Shown: positions 42,017-51,075 of the stretch, piece after piece | Layout: every line of letters begins with the position of its first letter | How positions within the stretch are numbered: position 1 is the first letter of the stretch | NCBI GenBank assembly: GCA_002305795.1 | Contig: DBRF01000010.1 | Span: 1-64,000 of the forward strand | DNA length: 64,000 bases | Direction of reading: 5' to 3' | Origin: Ruminococcaceae bacterium UBA1375 | GTDB lineage: Bacteria > Bacillota > Clostridia > Oscillospirales > Ruminococcaceae | Made by a program: the position numbers and the translations under genes | The notes under the pieces: generated by a model | Told to the model about the DNA's origin: nothing | The model's input: the letters and a program-made list of their open reading frames with translations, nothing else | The model's database searches: none

Positions 42017-42509
42017 CCTTTTTCTCCTTTTTCTCCTTTTTCCCGCCGGTGTACAGCCGGGCCAAGCGGCGCAGCCCTCCCATGACCAGCCGCCGCAGGG
42101 GGCGGATGGCCACCCAAAGCCGAGCATACAGCCGGTAGCCTGTTTGGGTCACGGTGTATTCCTTCCCCTTCCGGGTGAAGGCGCAGACCACCCCGATGAC
42201 CTGTTCATCGGTGACCCCCTCTTCCAGCGCCGTCTGGTGGTCGCCGCAGAGGAGGTATCCCTTTTGGTTTTCCCCCACCACCCGGTGGAGCACATAGCCC
42301 CCCTGAGGGCGCTGATAGAGCGGGATGTCGTATTTTTTCAGCTTCCCTTCCTGTTTGGTCAGGGTGACGGTGTCCTTTCCGTCCCGGAGCATGGGAAGCA
42401 TACTGCTGCCGTGGGGGGTGAACTTCACCTGCTGCCCCGCTTCCAGCAACTGACGGATCAGGGGGTCCAGTTGAGCCAGCCGGACATTTTTCTGCTGAAG
42501 TCCGCTCAT
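42009..42509 (-). CDS. S24/S26-family peptidase (SipW-type S26B signal peptidase-like)
   Basis: 166 residues. The nucleophile is in TPHGSSMLPMLRDG (Ser36), and the general base region is YVLHRVVGE (His75) with LLCGD (Asp90). This is the Ser-His-Asp arrangement of SipW/archaeal signal peptidases, not the Ser-Lys of bacterial LepB. A hydrophobic-basic C-terminal stretch (LYARLWVAIRPLRRLVMG) may lie at the membrane. It overlaps the PqqD-like gene by 4 nt (ATGA), and the tail is very lysine-rich. It may be a protease for a peptide handled by the cassette. Confidence 0.75.
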   Translation of the reverse strand: MSGLQQKNVRLAQLDPLIRQLLEAGQQVKFTPHGSSMLPMLRDGKDTVTLTKQEGKLKKYDIPLYQRPQGGYVLHRVVGENQKGYLLCGDHQTALEEGVTDEQVIGVVCAFTRKGKEYTVTQTGYRLYARLWVAIRPLRRLVMGGLRRLARLYTGGKKEKKEKKDG

Positions 42510-42769
42510 GCCAGCAAATCCGCCTGGCGGAGTTTTTCCAAAAAGCTGTCTACTGCTTGTCCGGCGGTGGCTTCGTCCACCTCATATTCTTCCAGCAACG
42601 CCTGAATTAGCTCCTCCCGGCTGGTTTCCTGCTGGAGACGCTGGAACAAAAAGGCGCCTGTTTCGTTGAGGTTCACCATGCCGTTGAAGTCCACGCAGGA
42701 TTCCCCCACCGGCACCACCACATAGTACCCCGCCACCTTGCGGAGCATAAAATCCATCTTTAACTTCAT
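42506..42769 (-). CDS. PqqD-like peptide-binding protein
   Basis: 87 residues. The sequence KMDFMLRKVAGYYVVVPVGE, FNGMVNLNETGAFLFQRLQQ and LIQALLEEYEVDEATAGQAV is a typical PqqD fold (winged helix with a beta hairpin), the module that binds leader peptides in RiPP systems. It overlaps both neighbours by 4 nt (ATGA at each end), between an HPr-kinase-like protein and an S26B peptidase. No precursor peptide or radical SAM enzyme is adjacent. Confidence 0.85.
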   Translation of the reverse strand: MKLKMDFMLRKVAGYYVVVPVGESCVDFNGMVNLNETGAFLFQRLQQETSREELIQALLEEYEVDEATAGQAVDSFLEKLRQADLLA

Positions 42770-43482
42770 TTTACTTCCTCCTGTCCCACCAGGGCTTGAT
42801 AGACGGTGTCCACCGCATCCAGAGAGATGTTGCAGCCCAGCTCCAGCACCTTGGTATTCCGCAGCAGCGCATCCGCCATGTCCAGCATCTTTTCCATCCG
42901 GGGAGCGCTGAGCCGCCGCAAAGTCTGTTTCAAAAGATTGTTCACCATTTGATTTCCGGAAGCGGGGCGCACCCAGTTTTGCTCACTGCGCTGCAAAAAC
43001 ACCAATCCCCCCAGGGGCACCTTTTGGTTGACGTTCCAGTCGGTTTTGCCGCTCCAAGGGGTGCCGTAGGCGAAAAGCTGATTCCCTTCCAACCGCACCG
43101 CCGGTTTGTCATCGTTTAGGATATAGGCATCGGGAAACCGTTTCAGCCAGAGCTGGGTGTGGGTGGATTTTCCGGTGCCGCTGTCGGCGCTGAAAAGGTA
43201 GGCCTTTCCGTCCAGCACCACGGCGGAAGCGTGGACCATCATACCCTGATGGTCCAAAAGTTGCAGGTAAAATTCCTGGCAGGTGAGGACATACTCCCAA
43301 TCCTCCAGGGAAAGCTCCGGGTTGAGATGGCGGTGCTGGGGAATCTTTTCCCGCTGGTTGGGAATCCGGATGGCCGGTTCCTCTTGGGTATCTTCCCGGT
43401 AGGCTTCGGCCTGGCGGATGGTCCGGGGATAGTCGCAATCCAGATCGGTGACCAGCCCGGCAATGCGGTAGCGGCGGTACAA
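42766..43482 (-). CDS. HPr kinase-like P-loop protein
   Basis: About 238 residues from a TTG at 43482, six bases after AAGGAGGT; a TTG at 43500 would put the ribosome binding site inside the gene. The central P-loop FSADSGTGKSTHTQLWLKRF and ILNDDKPAV (the acidic pair seen in HPr kinase/phosphorylase C-terminal domains) are clear. VHASAVVLDGKAYLF and WSGKTDWNVNQKVPLGGLVF follow. It lacks the HprK N-terminal domain. Relatives in lasso peptide clusters phosphorylate the peptide's C-terminal serine. First gene of the coupled cassette. Confidence 0.8.
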   Translation of the reverse strand: MYRRYRIAGLVTDLDCDYPRTIRQAEAYREDTQEEPAIRIPNQREKIPQHRHLNPELSLEDWEYVLTCQEFYLQLLDHQGMMVHASAVVLDGKAYLFSADSGTGKSTHTQLWLKRFPDAYILNDDKPAVRLEGNQLFAYGTPWSGKTDWNVNQKVPLGGLVFLQRSEQNWVRPASGNQMVNNLLKQTLRRLSAPRMEKMLDMADALLRNTKVLELGCNISLDAVDTVYQALVGQEEVK

Positions 43483-43547
43483 AGGCCCACCTCCTTCCAA
43501 AAACTGTTTCTAGAATACCATATTTTTCTCTATTTCGCAACGGCGCC

Positions 43548-44696
43548 CTACCGGATGCTGCCGCAGAGGTTCTCATACCGGAAGTGGATGAATCCCCCGC
43601 AGCCCTGATGGTTGACACAGAGATTCTGTTGAATCATAAGAGTTTCGGTGGTGGCAAACTTATAGGTCGCCAAGCCCACATACAGCTTCACCCCGGTATC
43701 GGCGGTGAGATTAATCCATTTATTGAACACATCCAGGAACGGGGCCTGTTCGTGGTCAAACTCCCAGTAGATCTGAGGAGCGATATAGTCCAGATAGCCG
43801 GGCTGGGTGCACCAGGTAACGATGTTGGTGTACTGGGTGGTGTCGGAAGCCGGGGCGTCGTAGTAGTTGCCCCCGGGGCTGACCCCGAACTGCACCGCCG
43901 GATTGATGGACTTCACCGTCTGATACACCTGCTGCACCAGCCGGTCGGTGGCGGCGTGGGCAGTGGCGGCATCGTAGCCGTACTCTTCCGGGGTAAGGTT
44001 ATAAAAGTAATCGTCGAAGTGGATGCCGTCCACGTCGTAGTTTTGCACCAGTTCCGCCACACCGTTGCAGATCAGCTCCAAGACTTCTTCGTTGTTGGGG
44101 TCCAGATAATAGTAGCCGTCCGACTCCTTATAGCGCATATACCTGGTGTCCCCCAGCCACTGCTTGGTGAGATAGGAATCGTTCACAGTGGAAAAGTCGC
44201 TTTGGCTCATGAGCCGGTAGGGGTTGACCCAGGCGTGGAAGGAAAGACCCAGTTCATGGGCCTGCTCAATGAGGATGGCCAGGGGGTCGTAGTCCGCCGC
44301 CTGCCCCGCCGTACCGGTAACGTACTTGCCCCAGGGATAGTAAGCGGAAGGATAGATGGCGTCCCCATGGGAGCGCACCTGGACAAACACGGTGTTGATA
44401 CCCTGGGTTTTGGCGGTGTTCAGTACCACTCGGGCGTAGTAAGCAAAGTCCTGCTGGGTGTGGTCCTGCATCATGGACTGGAGTTCGATGTAGCTGATCC
44501 AAACGCCCCGGACATCGTCCTCGTACAGCAGCACGTCATCCTGGGACTGGTCTTCCTGGGCAGGAGCTTCCTGCTGCTGCAGCTGGGAAGAAACTTCCGA
44601 CAGAGTGGCGGCGCTGTTTGCCAAGGGAGTGCAGCCGGTGCAGCAAAACAGCAACACCACCGCCACCAGCAAACAGAGGAATTTCGGTTTTCTCAT
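43548..44696 (-). CDS. Family 10-like glycosyl hydrolase (GHL10/DUF187) lipoprotein
   Basis: 382 residues from the ATG at 44696 (AAAGGAG upstream). Lipoprotein signal FLCLLVAVVLLFCC then TGC. The TIM-barrel landmarks DVRGVWISYIELQSMM, GINTVFVQVRSHGDAIYPSA, LGLSFHAWVNPYRLMSQSDF, YDVDGIHFDDYFYNLTPEEY, FGVSPGGNYY and DYIAPQIYWEF match the GHL10 family, whose members act on cell-surface or peptidoglycan-like glycans. It follows the degenerate signal peptidase-like gene at 58 bp and precedes the kinase cassette. Confidence 0.88.
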   Translation of the reverse strand: MRKPKFLCLLVAVVLLFCCTGCTPLANSAATLSEVSSQLQQQEAPAQEDQSQDDVLLYEDDVRGVWISYIELQSMMQDHTQQDFAYYARVVLNTAKTQGINTVFVQVRSHGDAIYPSAYYPWGKYVTGTAGQAADYDPLAILIEQAHELGLSFHAWVNPYRLMSQSDFSTVNDSYLTKQWLGDTRYMRYKESDGYYYLDPNNEEVLELICNGVAELVQNYDVDGIHFDDYFYNLTPEEYGYDAATAHAATDRLVQQVYQTVKSINPAVQFGVSPGGNYYDAPASDTTQYTNIVTWCTQPGYLDYIAPQIYWEFDHEQAPFLDVFNKWINLTADTGVKLYVGLATYKFATTETLMIQQNLCVNHQGCGGFIHFRYENLCGSIR

Positions 44697-44754
44697 AAAA
44701 GCTCCTTTCCGCAAAACAGAAGGGAGTGGAGCCAAATTCACTCCACTCCGGATT

Positions 44755-45879
44755 TCACTGGTCTTTAGGTTCACGTTTGGTAATGTCCAGACGAACCACC
44801 GCCTGGTACTCCGGAGTCAGGACGGTAAAGCCCTGGCCGATCTCATTGGGATAGACTTCCAGCTTGGAAAAATCCAAATGACGGAAATCAAAATCCACCG
44901 AATCCCTGCCAAAACTCATTAAAGCGGTTTCATCACTTTTAGGGGAATCGGGAATCTTTACATAATCCTCCTGGTCCACGTCCCGGAGCAGCTTATCGGT
45001 GAGCAGCTTTTCCTTCAGCTCCTTCACGTCAAACTCCTGGGTGTCGGAAAGCGGGTCCCTCCCAATAGCAGGCTTGGCGGTATTGCGGGCAGAAAGATCC
45101 GGGATCACCATGGTGGGCTGCTGGTCCGCCGAAACGGTCTCGTAGTGAAAGGGAGAGGGGTTTTGGGACGGTACAGCCGGTTCCGGTTTCGGCTCCGGCA
45201 TCCGGAAGGGGTCTTGCTCAAAGGGATCCTGTTCAAAGGGGTCGGCGTCCATCAGCACCGGTTCCCCTCCTTCCTCCTGGAAATACCCCGGCAGCGGACG
45301 GCGGGAACGGGTGCGCAGATGGCTTCTCCAAATCATCAGCGCCATCCACAGCAGGATCAGCACCCCCAGCGGAATCAACCCGCAGCACACCAGTCCCAAA
45401 TCGCTGTTCCAAAAGGCCAGCAGACCGCCCAGCCAATGGCTGGAAAACACCACTTCTCCCACCACATTTTCCGGCAGAATAGTCAAATCCTCCTGATTGC
45501 GGCCACCCCGGACGGTCCAGTACAGGGTGCCCTCTTCGTTGACAGAGCCGGTGACCAGAGAAAGGCTGTATCCCTCAAATACCTGATTAGCGTCGTAAGC
45601 CCGGTACAGCACCACGCTGCCTTGGCTCAACCCGGCGGCACTGCCTTCCAAGGGGGAAGCCACCACCAGGGTGTCGGGACGGTACAGCCAGGTCAGGTTG
45701 TCGTTGTCCGCCACCACATACTGCCGTCCCAGCACGGTGGGCAGGCTGTCGTTTTCCCGGGCGAGGTATTGGGTGACCCGCAGCAGGGCGCACAGCGCCC
45801 CGGACAGGATAACCAACACAAGCAGCAGCACCGTCACGCTTTTCAGCGCACGGTAGCCTCCCGGTTTTTTTACCGCCAT
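44755..45879 (-). CDS. Signal peptidase I-like membrane protein lacking catalytic residues
   Basis: 374 residues. Membrane segments at about 12-34 and 163-186 flank an extracytoplasmic domain that follows the S26B plan: PTVLGRQYVVADNDNLTWLY, RPDTLVVASPL, QGSVVLYRAY, TLYWTVRGGRNQEDLTILPE, then NVVGEVVFSS. The SGSM serine and HR histidine of active enzymes are absent, so it is probably not a protease. The long cytoplasmic tail has a DPFEQDPFEQDPF repeat and is acidic. Its role is unknown. Same strand as the GHL10 lipoprotein gene. Confidence 0.6.
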   Translation of the reverse strand: MAVKKPGGYRALKSVTVLLLVLVILSGALCALLRVTQYLARENDSLPTVLGRQYVVADNDNLTWLYRPDTLVVASPLEGSAAGLSQGSVVLYRAYDANQVFEGYSLSLVTGSVNEEGTLYWTVRGGRNQEDLTILPENVVGEVVFSSHWLGGLLAFWNSDLGLVCCGLIPLGVLILLWMALMIWRSHLRTRSRRPLPGYFQEEGGEPVLMDADPFEQDPFEQDPFRMPEPKPEPAVPSQNPSPFHYETVSADQQPTMVIPDLSARNTAKPAIGRDPLSDTQEFDVKELKEKLLTDKLLRDVDQEDYVKIPDSPKSDETALMSFGRDSVDFDFRHLDFSKLEVYPNEIGQGFTVLTPEYQAVVRLDITKREPKDQ

Positions 45880-45964
45880 GGGACTTCCTCCTTTTTACAT
45901 CCGTACATTCTTCTTTTGTCATTATGGTGGTTTTTTTGGATTTTGTCAACTGCTTTTCCAGAAA

Positions 45965-46267
45965 TTACTGAAATAGCTGCTCCACCAGGGAAGAAAACTT
46001 CTTTTTTCGGGGGCGGTTGGGCTCAAAGGGCAGATCCTCCATGGAATCCACCACCGCAAAATCCTTCCCCAGCAGCCGAATCCGCTCCCAGGGGATCTGC
46101 TTGAGCTTACCGGAACGGAAAAACAAAAACTTCGGACGCACCCCATAGGTGAGCAGCGCTTTGACGCAGTTTTCCTCCAGCAAAATGTCGTCCACCATGC
46201 CCAGCCGGTCCCCGGTGTCCATGCAAATCAGCTCCCGCTTCTTCAGCTCGGAAAAGGTCAGTTCCAT
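45965..46267 (-). CDS. YlmC/YmxH family sporulation protein (PRC-barrel)
   Basis: 100 residues from the ATG at 46267, with GAAGGGGG upstream. The opening MELTFSELKKRELICMDTGD, then RLGMVDDI and the IPWERIRLLGKDFAVVD strand-turn-strand, are the PRC-barrel of YlmC/YmxH proteins, small proteins of spore formers with no proven biochemical role. The C-terminus is short and basic. It follows mutS2 on the same strand. Confidence 0.85.
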   Translation of the reverse strand: MELTFSELKKRELICMDTGDRLGMVDDILLEENCVKALLTYGVRPKFLFFRSGKLKQIPWERIRLLGKDFAVVDSMEDLPFEPNRPRKKKFSSLVEQLFQ

Positions 46268-46323
46268 TCCCACACGCCCCCTTCTCTGCCCCAGCATATG
46301 CACCGGCAGGGGCAGGCAGAACC

Positions 46324-48723
46324 TTACTTCAGCTCCACAATGGTGACGCCGCTCTCTCCTTCTCCGAATACCCCCAGGCGGAAGCTCTTCACACTGGGAT
46401 GGTGCTTGAGGTGCTGCTGCACCGCTTTGCGCAAAGCTCCGGTGCCCTTGCCGTGGATGATGGTGACCTGGCTTTGGTTGGCCATGACGCAGTTATCCAA
46501 AAACTGGTCCAACTCCATCAGGGCTTCCTCCACCATCTCTCCCCGCAGGTCCAGCTCCATGCTGGCCCGGCGCTGGCTCTGGCTCTGGGCGGACATCATC
46601 CGTCCTCCCGCCCGGTACTGCTGCTTTTTGGGTGCGTAGGGATTCTTTTCCTCCAGCAGGCGGAGATTTGAAATCTTCACCCGGCTTTTCAGCAGCCCGG
46701 CCTGGACCAGAATGGAGGTTTTGCCCTTGGAGTCTTCCAGGGCGGTGCCTTTTTTGTCGATGTCGAAGATCAGCACCGTGTCCCCCTTGCGGATGGGCCG
46801 GGGCAGTTTATATTCCTGGTTGCTGCGCTGCTGCACCGGGTTGGCGGTTTTGTCCAGCTGCTGGAGCTGGCGGCGAAGCTGAGCCTTGGCGTCGGCGGTT
46901 TTCTTAGCAAATTCCTGGGCGTCCTTTTCCTTTTTCAAGGCGTCCAGTTCATTTAACAGCCGATCTGACTGGGCCTTCACCTGGTTCACCAGCTGTGCCG
47001 CCTGCTTCTGGGCCTGTTCCAGAATTTCCTTCTTCTCCTCCTCCAGTTCCCGGCGCTGGTCTTCCAGCCAAGAATTTTTCTGCTTTAACTGGTCGGTGAG
47101 GGACTGGTATTCCTGATACTGTTTCTCGTACTCCTGCCGCTGAGTTTCCAGCCGGGAGATGGTGGTTTCCAGCTGCTTGTTTTCCTGGTCCACCAGGCTT
47201 TCTGCCTTTTGCAGCACCTCTTCGTCCAATCCCAGCCGCCGGGAGATGGCAAAGGCGTTGCTCCGCCCCGGCACCCCGATAAGCAGGCGGTAGGTGGGCT
47301 TTAAGGTATCCACGTCAAATTCGCAGCAGGCGTTTTCCACCCCGTCGGTTTCAATGGCATACACCTTCAGTTCCGGGTAGTGGGTAGTGGCGGCGGTGAC
47401 AACCCCCCGCCTACGCAGGGCTTCCAACACGGAAATGGCCAGGGCTGCCCCTTCCACCGGGTCGGTGCCGCTGCCCAGTTCGTCGGTGAGGACCAAAGAA
47501 TGGTCGTCCACGGTTTTCAGGATGTGCACCAGGTTGGTCATGTGGGCGGAGAAGGTGGACAGGCTCTGCTCGATGCTCTGCTCATCCCCGATGTCCGCCA
47601 GCACCTGGTCGAACACCGACATGGTGCTGCCCGCCGCCACGGGGATCAGCAGCCCGCACATGGTCATCAAACAGAGCAGGCCGATGGTTTTCAAGGTCAC
47701 GGTTTTGCCGCCGGTGTTGGGGCCGGTGATTACCAAGGTGCGGCAGTCTCCCCCCAAGGTCAGGGAGATGGGCACGGCGGTTCTGGGGTCCAGCAGGGGG
47801 TGGCGGGCTTTATTCAGCACAATCTCCCCGGTATCGGTGAGCCGGGGCTTTTGGGCGTTCATCCGGGCGGCCAGCTCCGCCTTGGCAAAGCAGAGGTTCA
47901 AGGCAATGACCACCTCAAAGTTGTCCATCAAGTTCCCAGCGTGCTGGGCCACGGTCTGGCTGAGTTCGTACAAAATCCGCTGAATCTCCGCCTTTTCCTG
48001 GGTTTGCAGCACCCGAATTTGGTTGTTGGCTTCCACCACGCCCATAGGCTCCACAAACAAAGTGGCGCCGCTGGCGGAGGAATCGTGGACCAGGCCGGGG
48101 ATTTCGGATTTATGCTCCGCTTTCACCGGCACCACAAACCGTCCGTCCCGCTGGGTGATCAGGTTTTCCTGAAGAGCTTTCTGATACTTGGAGGAACGGA
48201 TAATCTTATCCATTTCCTGCTTGGCTTTTGCCTGGGCGGAGGCAATTTTCCGGCGCAGGTCCGCCAAAGTGGGGCTGGCGTGGTCGTTAACCATCTCTTC
48301 GCTGACCACCACCTGGTCGATGGCCTTTTCCAAAGCCGGATTTGGGGCCAGTTCGGCGAACAGTTCCTGGAGGGAATTTTCCACCCCGGAGCACTGAGCG
48401 TACCACTGGGTCAGTCCCCGTACCTGACGGAGCAGCTGGCGAATCCGCAAAAATTCCACCAGGCTCAGGCTGCCTCCCTTCTGGGCGATGGTCAGCGCCG
48501 GGGCCGGATCGGAAAGGTTGGAAAAGTGGGGGGTGCCGAACTGGGCGGAAAGGGTGAAAGCGTCGTTGGTTTTATCCAAAGATTGCTCCACCAAAGTGGG
48601 ATTGGTATAGGGCTTGATAGACAGGGCTTTTTCCCGGGCGGCGTCGCAGCAGGTGCAGTCCGCCAGCCGGGCTAAAATCTTATCCAGTTCCAGAGTTTTG
48701 CAATAGCGTAGTTGGATGGGCAT
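46324..48723 (-). CDS. mutS2: Endonuclease MutS2 (RqcU-type)
   Basis: 799 residues, full length. Core and lever domains are followed by the ATPase: VITGPNTGGKTVTLKTIGLL (Walker A), LVLTDELGSGTDPVEGAAL (Walker B) and TAATTHYPELKVYA. A long coiled coil (about 520-640) precedes a KOW-like turn and the C-terminal Smr domain, MELDLRGEMVEEALMELDQF and VTIIHGKGTGALRKAVQQHL. MutS2 is now known chiefly as a sensor that splits collided ribosomes (with RqcH) and as a recombination suppressor. Neighbours recO and ymxH-like are on the same strand. Confidence 0.96.
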   Translation of the reverse strand: MPIQLRYCKTLELDKILARLADCTCCDAAREKALSIKPYTNPTLVEQSLDKTNDAFTLSAQFGTPHFSNLSDPAPALTIAQKGGSLSLVEFLRIRQLLRQVRGLTQWYAQCSGVENSLQELFAELAPNPALEKAIDQVVVSEEMVNDHASPTLADLRRKIASAQAKAKQEMDKIIRSSKYQKALQENLITQRDGRFVVPVKAEHKSEIPGLVHDSSASGATLFVEPMGVVEANNQIRVLQTQEKAEIQRILYELSQTVAQHAGNLMDNFEVVIALNLCFAKAELAARMNAQKPRLTDTGEIVLNKARHPLLDPRTAVPISLTLGGDCRTLVITGPNTGGKTVTLKTIGLLCLMTMCGLLIPVAAGSTMSVFDQVLADIGDEQSIEQSLSTFSAHMTNLVHILKTVDDHSLVLTDELGSGTDPVEGAALAISVLEALRRRGVVTAATTHYPELKVYAIETDGVENACCEFDVDTLKPTYRLLIGVPGRSNAFAISRRLGLDEEVLQKAESLVDQENKQLETTISRLETQRQEYEKQYQEYQSLTDQLKQKNSWLEDQRRELEEEKKEILEQAQKQAAQLVNQVKAQSDRLLNELDALKKEKDAQEFAKKTADAKAQLRRQLQQLDKTANPVQQRSNQEYKLPRPIRKGDTVLIFDIDKKGTALEDSKGKTSILVQAGLLKSRVKISNLRLLEEKNPYAPKKQQYRAGGRMMSAQSQSQRRASMELDLRGEMVEEALMELDQFLDNCVMANQSQVTIIHGKGTGALRKAVQQHLKHHPSVKSFRLGVFGEGESGVTIVELK

Positions 48724-48855
48724 AATGAGTTCCTTTCCAATGTTTGTAGCAGTAAAATACCCCCGATGGACGGAGGTAGAAGATGATTTCCGTTTGATTT
48801 AGGACACTACGTTCGGGACGTAGAGACCGTAAGTTCCGGCTTTTCCGAAGCAGAA

Positions 48856-49614
48856 TCAAGGGGCTTGCAGGGCACGGTACACTGAAAGGGCCCGGCTTTG
48901 CAAGCCGGTGTGGATCAAAAGATACCGCTCGGTGATCCAGTCCAACTGCTTTAAGCTCTCCCCTTTTAAGGAAAAGGAAAACAGTTTTTCCTCATCGGCA
49001 TAGAGAATTTGACGCATGGCTTTCAACACCGCCGGACGAAGCAGCACCCCGCCCTGCCCTTGTTGAGGGTGAGCGGCTTTGCAGTTTCCGCAAAGCAGGC
49101 AGGAGTCCTGGGGAAGAAAGTACATCTGCTCTCCTTCAAACACCCCGCAGCCGGCACATCCCACCAGATCCGGCATAAATCCGGCGATGGCGGCGCTGCG
49201 GAATTCAAAGATGGCTTTCAACAGCAGCGGCTGGCGGCGGTCGTCTTCCAGCAGCGCCAGCGTGTTCAGCAACAGCCGCAGCATGGGCCAGGCGCTTTCC
49301 GACTCCGGCGTCAGCACCGAAGCCAAATCGCAGAAATACTCCCCCAGGGCCAGCTTTTCCGGGTCCAGCCGGAGCTGGTAGAAATTACGGATGGGGGCGG
49401 CGGCATCCACGGTAATGTACTTTTTCCCTTCAAAGAGACAAAACTCGCTGTAACACAGGGGCATACAGCCTGCCGCTAAGGGAGAGCGCATCCGCTTGAC
49501 CCCTCTGGCGCAGACCTCCAGCACCCCTTTTTCCTTGGTGAGCAGCACCAGCATCCGGTCGTTTTCCCCGATGTTGCGCTGCTTTAGCACCAAACCATTG
49601 AGCTTTTCCAGCAT
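48856..49614 (-). CDS. recO: DNA repair protein RecO
   Basis: 252 residues. The OB-fold N-terminus LNGLVLKQRNIGENDRMLVL, then GVLEVCARGVKRMRSPLAAG, is typical. A zinc finger is formed by LVGCAGCGVFEGEQMYFLPQ and DSCLLCGNC (four cysteines). RecO loads RecA with RecR at gaps. It starts 2 bp after the era stop, the last gene of the phoH-to-recO operon. Confidence 0.95.
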   Translation of the reverse strand: MLEKLNGLVLKQRNIGENDRMLVLLTKEKGVLEVCARGVKRMRSPLAAGCMPLCYSEFCLFEGKKYITVDAAAPIRNFYQLRLDPEKLALGEYFCDLASVLTPESESAWPMLRLLLNTLALLEDDRRQPLLLKAIFEFRSAAIAGFMPDLVGCAGCGVFEGEQMYFLPQDSCLLCGNCKAAHPQQGQGGVLLRPAVLKAMRQILYADEEKLFSFSLKGESLKQLDWITERYLLIHTGLQSRALSVYRALQAP

Positions 49615-49616
49615 GG

Positions 49617-50537
49617 TTATTCTCCAAAGTTCAAGCCGAAGTTGCGGATTAAGCCATCCTTATTCCGCCAGTCCTCCTTCACCTTCACCCAGCAGGTGAG
49701 GTTCACTTTGGTCTGCAAAAACTGCTCCATCTGAGCACGGGCCTGGCTGGCAATGGTTTTCAGCATACTGCCTCCCTTGCCGATAATCATCCCCTTATGG
49801 GTGGGGCGCTCACAGTAGATGGTGGCGTCGATGTCCAGCAGGCCGGGCTGGTTTTCCCGCTCCCGCATCTTTTCAATCACCACCGCCGTACCGTGGGGGA
49901 TCTCCTGGCGGAGGTTGAGCAAAAGCTGTTCCCGGAGAAATTCCGCCATGATCACCCGCTCCGGCTGGTCGGTGAGGGCGTCGTCGGGGAAAAAGTGGGG
50001 GCCGGGTGCAAGGTAGTTGGAAAGCTGTTCCATCAACGGCTCCAGCCCCTTTTGCTGCAATACGCTTACCGGGAAGACAGCATCGAAGAGATTTCGCTTG
50101 CCGAAGGTGTCCATCCGGGCCAGCAGGTCGGTTTTTTCCTTTAACGTGTCGATTTTATTGATGACAAGCACCGCCGGGAGCCGGATGTCCCGGATGGTGT
50201 CCAGCAGCTTTTCTTCGCTTTCGGTGAGTTCCCCATAGGGCTCCACCACCATTACCACGGCGTCCACATCCCGGACGGAGGTCTGCACTGCTTTTACCAT
50301 CTGATCCCCCAACTTATTTTTGGGGCGGTGCAGGCCGGGGGTGTCCAAAAACACATATTGGTCCGGCCCCTTGGTGAGCACGCCGGTAATCCGGGTGCGG
50401 GTGGTCTGGGGCTTGGAGGTGACAATGGCCACCTTTTCCCCCAGCAAAGCGTTGAGCAGGCTGGATTTGCCTACGTTTGGTTTGCCCACAATGGCCAAAA
50501 AGGCGTTTCTGGTTTCTTGATTGGAATTCTCAGTCAT
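49617..50537 (-). CDS. era: GTPase Era
   Basis: 306 residues. G1 IVGKPNVGKSSLLNALLGEK, G2 region TSKPQTTRTRITG, G3 LDTPGLHRPKNKLGDQM, G4 VLVINKID, and the C-terminal KH domain with THKGMIIGKGGSMLKTIASQ. Era binds the 3' end of 16S rRNA and checks 30S assembly. Located between dgkA and recO, the standard order in clostridia. Confidence 0.97.
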   Translation of the reverse strand: MTENSNQETRNAFLAIVGKPNVGKSSLLNALLGEKVAIVTSKPQTTRTRITGVLTKGPDQYVFLDTPGLHRPKNKLGDQMVKAVQTSVRDVDAVVMVVEPYGELTESEEKLLDTIRDIRLPAVLVINKIDTLKEKTDLLARMDTFGKRNLFDAVFPVSVLQQKGLEPLMEQLSNYLAPGPHFFPDDALTDQPERVIMAEFLREQLLLNLRQEIPHGTAVVIEKMRERENQPGLLDIDATIYCERPTHKGMIIGKGGSMLKTIASQARAQMEQFLQTKVNLTCWVKVKEDWRNKDGLIRNFGLNFGE

Positions 50538-50553
50538 AGATTAAGGTTCCTTT

Positions 50554-51075
50554 TTATCTTGGTTTTTTCGGAAAAAGGGGGGTGGCATGCTCCGACTGTT
50601 TGCCTGGGAGCAGCAGGATTACCACAGCTGCGATAAGCTCCGCTGCCAGCAGGCACCACATCCAGGGAGTGGTGACAAAGATGCCCAGGGCAATGCTGAG
50701 CCGGGCAGGGTCTCCGAACAGAAACACTGCCGCCGCCACCGCCCCCAGCGCCGCTACCAGCACCGCACCGGCAGCGCAGTCCTTGGCCGCTTTTGCTAAG
50801 GGGTGGTAGTCCGGGCTGGCCAGATCCACCACCGCTTCCAGGGCAGTATTGATTAGCTCCAGGGCGGGGATCAGGCAGAAAAACACCACCAGCAGCCCCC
50901 ACTGGCCCTTTTCCAAATGGTAAAGCAGCCCAAATTCTGTGACCAGCAGGATTGCCAGCAGGTGAAAGCAGAAATTGGGCTGAGTTTTTACAGCAAAGGC
51001 AATGCCCCTTGCCGCAAACAAAAAACTCTTGCCCCGGCGCCGCAGGGCTTTTTTGGGTTTATTCGATCTCATCAT
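50554..51075 (-). CDS. dgkA: Diacylglycerol/undecaprenol kinase family protein
   Basis: 173 residues. After a basic N-terminus, GIAFAVKTQPNFCFHLLAIL, VFFCLIPALELINTALEAVV and DLASPDYHPLAKAAKDCAAG give the DgkA active-site glutamate and the metal-binding Glu/Asp; segments 1-3 span about 35-110. The last 50 residues add a further two hydrophobic stretches beyond the usual DgkA length, so this is an extended version. In Gram-positives the substrate is undecaprenol. Overlaps ybeY by 17 nt. Confidence 0.88.
   Translation of the reverse strand: MMRSNKPKKALRRRGKSFLFAARGIAFAVKTQPNFCFHLLAILLVTEFGLLYHLEKGQWGLLVVFFCLIPALELINTALEAVVDLASPDYHPLAKAAKDCAAGAVLVAALGAVAAAVFLFGDPARLSIALGIFVTTPWMWCLLAAELIAAVVILLLPGKQSEHATPLFPKKPR

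Noticed and set aside
47380..48675. A 431-codon open frame on the plus strand, opposite mutS2
   Set aside because: Glycine/histidine/glutamine-rich shadow of the GC-rich mutS2 gene; no ribosome binding site, no domain, and mutS2 is certain on the other strand.
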